Shown here: positions 59,042 to 64,000 of the stretch, in pieces
How positions within the stretch are numbered: the first letter of the stretch is position 1
Layout of the letters: every line of letters starts with the position of its first letter
From: Opitutus sp. ER46
GTDB taxonomy: Bacteria; Verrucomicrobiota; Verrucomicrobiia; Opitutales; Opitutaceae
Direction: 5' to 3'
DNA: 64,000 nucleotides
NCBI RefSeq assembly: GCF_003054705.1
Contig: NZ_QAYX01000016.1
Span: forward strand, 62,001 to 126,000
The notes under the pieces: model-generated
What the model was told of the DNA's origin: nothing
The model's database searches: none
The model's input: the letters and a program-made list of their open reading frames with translations, nothing else
Made by a program: the position numbers and the translations under genes

Positions 59042-60178
59042 ATGACCACTGTTCCCTCCTGCGCCGGCGCCCCGGTGGCCCCGGTATCCGCGGTGCGCGT
59101 CCCGCTGCTGCGTTCCCTCCTTCTGCTCGTCACGTGCGCCGCAGCCTGGGCGGCTGCGCCCGCCGCATCGGCGCCCGCCGGCGACGTCGGGGGCTCGCTC
59201 CCGAGCGGTCGCCGGCCGCTTCAGCTCGAGCTCAATGGCCGATGGATCGGCAACGCCGTCTCGTTCAGTCCGTATCGCGACGGCCAGGAGCCCGATGGCC
59301 GCGCGCCCTCCGCGGCGGAAATTGCCGCGGATCTCCGGCTGGTCAGCCGCTACTGGAATCTGATCCGGATGTACGACGCCTCGCCGGTGACGGAGCAGAC
59401 GCTCCGCATCATCCATGAGGAGCGCCTGCCGATCCGGCTGCTGCTCGGGGCCTGGCTGGTCAACGAGGACACCCCCGCGGCGAAGGCGAAGAACGAGGCG
59501 CAGATCGCGAACGCGATCCGGCTCGCGAACCAGTATCCCGACGAGGTGATCGCCGTTTCCGCCGGCAACGAAGCGGGCGTCGAATGGTCCGCGCACCACG
59601 CACCGGCGGCGACGATCGCCGGTTGGGCGCGTCGCCTGCGTGCCGGCATCCGGCAGCCCGTGACGTGTGCCGACGACTACAACTTCTGGAACAAGGAGGC
59701 CTCGCGGGTCGTGGCCGCTGAGCTCGATTTCATCACCTTCCACGCCTACGCGCTCTGGAACGGCCGGCGGCTGGACGAGGCGATGGCCTGGACCGCGGCG
59801 CAGTACGATGCGTGCGTGGCCTTCCACCGCGGCGTGCCCGTGATCATCGGCGAGACCGGGTGGGCGACGGAGCACAACGCCAGCCGTACCGGCCCGGGCG
59901 GCGAGGGGACCCTGATGAAGGCGGAGGTGTCCGTCGCGGCGCAGGCCGAGTATCTGCGCCAGCATTGGCGCTGGGTGGCGGAGCGGCGCGTGCCCACGTT
60001 CCTGTTCGAGGCCTTCGACGAGTCGTGGAAGGGCGGCGGCGCGGCGACCCCGCCCAGCATGGCGGAGAAGCACTGGGGCGTGTTCGACACCCAGCGCCGG
60101 CCCAAGGCCTCGTTTGCCGCGATCATCCGCGAGTTCTATACGCCGGCGCCGCCGGCTCCCGCCGGTGCGGCGCGGTGA
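59042..60178 (+). CDS. GH17-like beta-1,3-glucanase, exported
   Basis: 378 residues with a hydrophobic segment (LLRSLLLLVTCAAAWAAAPA) acting as signal. The barrel shows VSRYWNLIRMYD at strand 2, the acid/base Glu in VIAVSAGNEAGVEWS and the nucleophile Glu in VPVIIGETGWATEHN; ETGW is a GH17 hallmark. FLFEAFDESWKG near the end matches the family's C-terminal strand. GH17 enzymes hydrolyse or transglycosylate beta-1,3-glucans such as laminarin. With GH1, a TonB receptor and a symporter around it, this is the key enzyme of the locus. Confidence 0.85.
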   Translation: MTTVPSCAGAPVAPVSAVRVPLLRSLLLLVTCAAAWAAAPAASAPAGDVGGSLPSGRRPLQLELNGRWIGNAVSFSPYRDGQEPDGRAPSAAEIAADLRLVSRYWNLIRMYDASPVTEQTLRIIHEERLPIRLLLGAWLVNEDTPAAKAKNEAQIANAIRLANQYPDEVIAVSAGNEAGVEWSAHHAPAATIAGWARRLRAGIRQPVTCADDYNFWNKEASRVVAAELDFITFHAYALWNGRRLDEAMAWTAAQYDACVAFHRGVPVIIGETGWATEHNASRTGPGGEGTLMKAEVSVAAQAEYLRQHWRWVAERRVPTFLFEAFDESWKGGGAATPPSMAEKHWGVFDTQRRPKASFAAIIREFYTPAPPAPAGAAR

Positions 60179-60239
60179 CGCGGCGTGCGGGTGTTTATTC
60201 GCCTAGACGAGGGTGGGCCCCCTCGTAACTTCGCCGGTC

Positions 60240-61130
60240 ATGGCTTCATTCACCCCCCGCGACCCGGATACCGCCGCTTTGCTTTCCCGCCGTGACGCCG
60301 TGAAGACCCTCGGTCTCGGCGCGCTGTTCAGTCTCGGGCTCTGGCCCGGCGCCCTGCGTGCCGCGGGCACGCCGCCGCCCGCCGGCAAGTTCACGTTCAT
60401 CGCGATCAACGACACGCACTACCTATCCCCGGAGTGTGGCCCGTGGCTGGAGAAAGTGACGGGGCTCATCGCGCCGGAGAAGCCGGACTTCGTCCTCCAC
60501 ATCGGCGACGTGTGCGACAAGGGCCTGAAGGCGCAGCACCTCGCGGTGCGCGACATCTTCGCCCGGCTGCAGGTGCCGATGTATCCGGTCATCGGGAACC
60601 ACGACTGGACGACGCAGACGGATCGCAGCGCGTACGAGGAAGTCTTCCCAAATCGCATCAATTACACGTTCGAGCACGCCGGCTGGCAGTTCGTCGGGCT
60701 CGATTCGTCGGAGGGCTTGCGCTGGCACGACACGAAGATCGGCGACGCCACCTTCGCCTGGCTCGATGCGAACCTGCCGAAGCTCGACCGCCAGCGGCCG
60801 CTGGTGCTGTTCACGCATTTCCCGCTGATCGACGGCCCGTCGCTGCGACCGATCACCGACAAGACCAATGCCCGCATGCAGCCGGCCAACGCCAACGCGC
60901 TGCTGGAGCGGTTCCGCGACTTCAACCTGCAGGCTGTCTTCAACGGCCACTTCCACGGCTACAAGGAGGCAACCTTTGGCGCGGCGACGATCACCACGAA
61001 CCGCTGCTGCGCCCTGAAGCGCTTCAATTTCGACGGGACGAAGGAGAAGGGCTTCTTCGTCTGCACCGCCGCCGACGGCCGCGTGACGCGCCGGTTCGTG
61101 GAAGTGAAAGCTGAAGGAAGCGAAGGCTGA
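60240..61130 (+). CDS. Calcineurin-like metallophosphoesterase, Tat-exported
   Basis: 296 residues from ATG 60240. A Tat-like signal (SRRDAVKTLGLGALFSLGLW) leads into the metal-site motifs in order: INDTHYLSP (D-x-H), HIGDVCDKG (GD-xx-D), VIGNHDWTT (GNHD), VLFTHFPLID and FNGHFHGYKE (GHxH). All ligands for the di-metal centre are present. It lies 61 bp after the GH17 gene and is probably in the same operon. The role in glucan use is unclear; phosphate-ester removal from substrates or a general phosphatase are options. Its last codons run into a GAAGCTGAAGG repeat tract. Confidence 0.88.
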   Translation: MASFTPRDPDTAALLSRRDAVKTLGLGALFSLGLWPGALRAAGTPPPAGKFTFIAINDTHYLSPECGPWLEKVTGLIAPEKPDFVLHIGDVCDKGLKAQHLAVRDIFARLQVPMYPVIGNHDWTTQTDRSAYEEVFPNRINYTFEHAGWQFVGLDSSEGLRWHDTKIGDATFAWLDANLPKLDRQRPLVLFTHFPLIDGPSLRPITDKTNARMQPANANALLERFRDFNLQAVFNGHFHGYKEATFGAATITTNRCCALKRFNFDGTKEKGFFVCTAADGRVTRRFVEVKAEGSEG

Positions 61131-61153
61131 AAGCTGAAGGCCGAAGGCTGAAG
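61107..61153. repeat. GAAGGCTGAAGCTGAAGG low-complexity tract
   Basis: Short imperfect repeats of GAAGCTGAAG and GAAGGCTGAAG start inside the last codons of the phosphoesterase and continue past its stop. A perfect 16-nt palindrome (GACGCGCCGGCGCGTC, 61161-61176) follows. Confidence 0.7.
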
Positions 61154-61272
61154 CGAATCGGACGCGCCGGCGCGTCGTGAAACTCCGACCTTTGGGTATG
61201 TGCGGAGCCGGCGGTCGAGCATTGTGGCCTCGAGCGCCTCGGTCGCGTCGACGACGAGGGTACGAGGGCAGT

Positions 61273-61365
61273 AATTATAACTGCCCGAGATTCGGACGGT
61301 TACGGGATAATGTCCGGATACTTGGAATAATGTCCGGATACTCTCGGGAATAATGTCCGGATACT
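61273..61365 (+). repeat. Two-copy element: AATTATAA box plus three ATAATGTCCGGATACT repeats (copy 2)
   Basis: AATTATAA starts at 61273 within a GGCAGT/ACTGCC hairpin. Exact 16-nt repeats start at 61307, 61327 and 61350. The box-to-first-repeat distance is 34 nt, as in copy 1 at 15427. Orientation is also the same. The gap up to the RibD-like gene has nothing else. Confidence 0.85.
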
Positions 61366-61410
61366 TCCGGCCGCGATGGGATCCTCCACGGCGGCCGGGA
61401 GGCTCGGTGA

Positions 61411-62127
61411 CTAGGGATTTTGCTGCACGCGGTAGCGGAGCCAAACGACGTCGCCGGGACGCTTCTGGACGGACAGGAGTTTCAGCGTGGTGCCGAGCTT
61501 GTCCTCGCGGCCGACGGGCAGGTCAAAGACGGTCGGGCTGCAGCGGTCGCCATCGATCTGGGCGCAGAGCAGCAGGCTGATTTCGTCGACGAGGCCGGCG
61601 GCGAGGACCGAGCCGTTGATGCCGCCGCCACCTTCGAGTGCCAGTTTGCGGATGCCGAAGATGCGGTGCAGGCGCTCGAGCGCGGCGCCGAAGTCGACCT
61701 CCTTCTTGCCTGCGACCAGGTACGAGATCGACTTGGCGCGCAGGTCGGCGAGGTAGCCGGACGGTGCCTGCTGTGTCGTGATCACCACGAAACGGTCCCC
61801 ACGCATGACGTTGTTGTCCCAGCGAATCCGGCCCGCGGGGTCGACGGCAACGGCGTAGACGACCTTCTCGCCTTTGCGGCGCAATTGCTCCGGCGCGATG
61901 AAGTCAACCGGCGGCACCTTGGCGGCGCGGCCGAACTTCGCGTCCCGGGGCTGTTCCATGAAGTCGCCTTGAAAGGTCTTCCGGCCGCACATCCAGGCGT
62001 CGACCCGGTGCAGCGCATGCACGGCTTCGTACTGTTTCTCGGCGGCGGGCGTGAGCGCCCAGCGCTCTGTGACGATCCGGCCGTCGATCGATCCCATCAT
62101 GTGACAGACAACGTGAGGACGTTTCAT
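61411..62127 (-). CDS. RibD C-terminal/DHFR-like reductase
   Basis: 238 residues from ATG 62127 (MKRPHVVCHMMGSIDGRIVT). SIDGRIV is the RibD-C start; DAWMCGRKTFQGDF and LALEGGGGINGSVLAAGLVD with DEISLLL form the NADPH site and end of the fold. Larger than the other DHFR-like protein at 39.4 kb and closer to true RibD reductase domains, it may reduce a pyrimidine or similar heterocycle. No rib genes adjoin; it stands alone with repeats on both sides. Confidence 0.85.
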   Translation of the reverse strand: MKRPHVVCHMMGSIDGRIVTERWALTPAAEKQYEAVHALHRVDAWMCGRKTFQGDFMEQPRDAKFGRAAKVPPVDFIAPEQLRRKGEKVVYAVAVDPAGRIRWDNNVMRGDRFVVITTQQAPSGYLADLRAKSISYLVAGKKEVDFGAALERLHRIFGIRKLALEGGGGINGSVLAAGLVDEISLLLCAQIDGDRCSPTVFDLPVGREDKLGTTLKLLSVQKRPGDVVWLRYRVQQNP

Positions 62128-62163
62128 GCGGGGACGGTAGCGGAAACGCGGCGGGGCGCAAAG

Positions 62164-62262
62164 CCGGTACGTGGCCCCGGCCGGGGCCACGTACCGGAGT
62201 GAAAGTGAGAGTGAAAGTGAAAGTGAGAGTGGGACGGAGTGAGGGTGAAAGTGGGACGGAGC
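62164..62262. repeat. 34-nt perfect palindrome followed by CGGAGTGA repeat tract
   Basis: 62164-62197 is a perfect loop-less palindrome with arms CCGGTACGTGGCCCCGG and CCGGGGCCACGTACCGG. Its last bases (CCGG) are shared with the start of a CGGAGTGAAAGTGAGAGTGA tract that runs to 62262. The rest of the gap up to 62430 shows nothing recognisable. Confidence 0.85.
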
Positions 62263-62429
62263 TTGGGGGTGGAGCGACGGAAGGAGAGGGAGCGAGGACA
62301 GCGAATGGGCAGCCCGTGCGGGCGGAAGCGGGGGCGCCGACCACGGGGAAGAGACTCGACGCGCGGCGCGCGGCTCGGAAGGCTGGCGGCGAGTTCTGTC
62401 CTGCGATCGGTTCACCCCTGCTTCCTCCC

Positions 62430-64000
62430 ATGCGCACGTCACACCTCCTCGGCTCCTTGTTCCTGCTGCTCGTCGCGACGCTCGCCGCCGCCAAACCCCC
62501 GGCGGATCTGCAGGCCAAGGTGGACGCGTTCGCGGCCGGCGGGCCGGGCGGCGTGGCGGTCGCCTGGATTGATCGCGATGGCGTCACGTTCGCCACCGCC
62601 GGGCAGTTCGCGGCGGATGACGCGCGGCCGATCACGCCCGACACCGTGTTCGAGATCGGATCGGTGACGAAGGTTTTCACCGCGATCCTGCTCGCCGAGA
62701 GTGAGCGGCAGGGGAAGGTGTCTCGCCAGGATCCGGCGGCGAAGTACCTGCTGCCGCCCGACGATGCGGCGCAGGCGGCGCTGGCAAAGATCACGCTGCT
62801 CTCGCTCACGACGCACACCTCCGGCTTGCCGCGCCTGTCCAGCAACTTCACGACCGGGCACACCGCCGACCCCTACGCGGGCTACGATCGGGCGGCGCTC
62901 GTCGAAGCGTTGCGACGCGACGGTCCCGGCGCGCCAGCCGGGGCCAAGCTCGCGTATTCGAATTTCGGTGTCGCCGTGCTCGGCGAGGCGCTGGCGGCGG
63001 CCTGGGGGCAGCCCTATGCGCAGGTGCTGCGGGCGCAGGTGCTGGAGCCGATGGGACTGAAGACGACCACGCTGGGCCTGGCGGGAGAACCGGCGCCGAC
63101 GGATTTCGCGCCGCCGCATGAGCACGGTCGCCGCGGGGCGCCCTGGACGTTTGAGGCGTATGCACCGGCGGGAGCCCTGCGCAGCACCGCGCGAGACCTC
63201 GCGGCCTTTGTCGCCGCCTGTGCCGGACTCGCCGAGACGCCGCTGCGCGCGGCGATCGACGCGACGCTCGTGCCGCAGCGGGTCAACGCCGACTCCGGGG
63301 AGAAAATTGGGCTGGGCTGGTTCGTGGTCCCGGCGGAGGGACGCACGGTGTTTAGTCACGGGGGCCGGACGGGTGGCACGCAGGCGTTCGTCGCCTTCGA
63401 GCGCCCGGCGGGCCGGGGCGTGGTGTTGCTCTCGACGCGCGGTCAGGACCCCGCAGGGTGGGTGCTTCCGCTGCTGGACGTGAAACGGCCCGGCGCCGCG
63501 CCGAGCGCGCTCCAGGACGCGGAGAGCTATGTCGGCCGGTATCCGCTCACGCCCCAGTTCGCCATCGACATCACGGCCGCTCATGGCGCGCTCTTGGCGC
63601 AGGCGACGGGCCAGGGGAAGCTCGCGTTGCGCGAGTCGAAGCCCGACCGCTTCTCCGTGGTCGACGTGCCGGCGGAAATTTCCTTTGAACGCGACGCCGC
63701 GGGCAAGGTTGTCGCGCTCGTGTTGCATCAGAACGGGCTCGACCAGCGCGGCGCGCGGCAGGCGCTCCCGGCGGCTCCGCGTGAGATCACGCTCCGGGCC
63801 GAGGTCCTGCGGGAGTACGCGGGGGCGTATCCGCTCGCACCAACATTTGTCCTGACCGTCACCGAGGAGCAGGGCGCGCTGTTCGTGCAGGCGACGGGCC
63901 AGCCGAAGTTCCCGGTGTTCGCCACGGCGAAAGACGAGTTTTTCTACAAGGTCGTCGACGCGCGGCTCTCGTTCCAGCGCGACGCGACGGGCAAAGTCAG
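62430..64000 (+). CDS. Serine beta-lactamase-like hydrolase (partial)
   Basis: The gene starts at ATG 62430 with a Sec signal (SHLLGSLFLLLVATLAAAKP) and runs off the window after 523 codons. The class C/PBP-type motifs are complete: SxxK in GSVTKVF, YxN in LAYSNFGVAVLG, and HGG in VFSHGGRTGGTQAF. Two homologous C-terminal repeats follow (YVGRYPLTPQFAIDIT with ISFERDAAGKVV; YAGAYPLAPTFVLTVT with LSFQRDATGKV), the DUF3471-type lipocalin-like modules often attached to these enzymes. Such proteins are usually esterases or D-aminopeptidases, not true antibiotic hydrolases. The right end is outside the window. Confidence 0.88.
   Translation, partial: MRTSHLLGSLFLLLVATLAAAKPPADLQAKVDAFAAGGPGGVAVAWIDRDGVTFATAGQFAADDARPITPDTVFEIGSVTKVFTAILLAESERQGKVSRQDPAAKYLLPPDDAAQAALAKITLLSLTTHTSGLPRLSSNFTTGHTADPYAGYDRAALVEALRRDGPGAPAGAKLAYSNFGVAVLGEALAAAWGQPYAQVLRAQVLEPMGLKTTTLGLAGEPAPTDFAPPHEHGRRGAPWTFEAYAPAGALRSTARDLAAFVAACAGLAETPLRAAIDATLVPQRVNADSGEKIGLGWFVVPAEGRTVFSHGGRTGGTQAFVAFERPAGRGVVLLSTRGQDPAGWVLPLLDVKRPGAAPSALQDAESYVGRYPLTPQFAIDITAAHGALLAQATGQGKLALRESKPDRFSVVDVPAEISFERDAAGKVVALVLHQNGLDQRGARQALPAAPREITLRAEVLREYAGAYPLAPTFVLTVTEEQGALFVQATGQPKFPVFATAKDEFFYKVVDARLSFQRDATGKV

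Overview
The window is high-GC DNA (most genes read as GC-rich at third positions) that looks like a chromosome segment of a heterotrophic Verrucomicrobium, most probably Opitutaceae. This is inferred from gene content: a large TonB-dependent receptor with an LSPFTVDASKDRGY-type N terminus, GPH-family sugar symporters beside glycosidases, a GH106 rhamnosidase-like enzyme, Sde182-type nucleoside-hydrolase-like proteins, Tat-exported enzymes and a multiheme cytochrome fused to TPRs. No rRNA or phylogenetic marker is present, so the taxonomic call is indirect.

Layout. 0-5 kb: a SorC-type regulator running off the left edge, divergent from a GH106 enzyme, then a ClC transporter. 5.3-9.6 kb: a CusRS-like two-component pair divergent from an LtaS-like membrane sulfatase, with a Cus-box-like palindrome between them. 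9.8-16 kb: a receiver/histidine kinase, a PL9-like lyase, an octaheme cytochrome-TPR protein, and 1 kb of hairpin-rich non-coding DNA. 16-23 kb: two Sde182-like paralogues, a HIT pseudogene beside paired palindromes, a nitrilase-family hydrolase, a DUF2202 protein, and an ECF sigma/anti-sigma/DUF3106-like operon. 23.4-28.5 kb: an operon of oxidoreductase, GPH transporter and GH31 enzyme for alpha-linked sugars. 29-35 kb: a secreted TPR protein, a type-B carboxylesterase, and a cysteine desulfurase with a PaaK-like ligase. 35.3-39.2 kb: a cysteine-motif small protein, a TonB receptor and a sialidase-like protein in one operon. 39-45 kb: small-molecule enzymes, a TPR regulator and a 5'-truncated ClC-CBS gene.

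45.3-49.9 kb is the most foreign part. By eye it is much lower in GC. It holds orphan genes, a remnant of a MobF relaxase joined to the start of an AbiEii toxin gene, an AbiEi antitoxin gene stopped by one nonsense codon, a possible integrase fragment, an array of short hairpins, and a tRNA-Ser(CGA) whose 3' end is duplicated 140 bp away. I read this as a decayed integrative element at the tRNA.

50-61 kb: a Tat-exported pyruvyl-transferase-like protein, then a glucan-utilisation locus (GH1, LacI regulator, TonB receptor, GPH symporter, GH17 beta-1,3-glucanase-like enzyme, calcineurin-like phosphoesterase). GTGCAC-centred palindromes lie between the regulator and the receptor. The end holds a RibD-C/DHFR-like reductase and a serine beta-lactamase-like gene cut by the right edge.

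Between the genes lie recurrent non-coding repeats. These are purine/pyrimidine tracts built on CGGAGTGA and GAAAGAG, long perfect palindromes at 21.6 and 62.2 kb, and a two-copy element at 15.4 and 61.3 kb with an AATTATAA box followed, at identical 34-nt spacing, by three ATAATGTCCGGATACT repeats.
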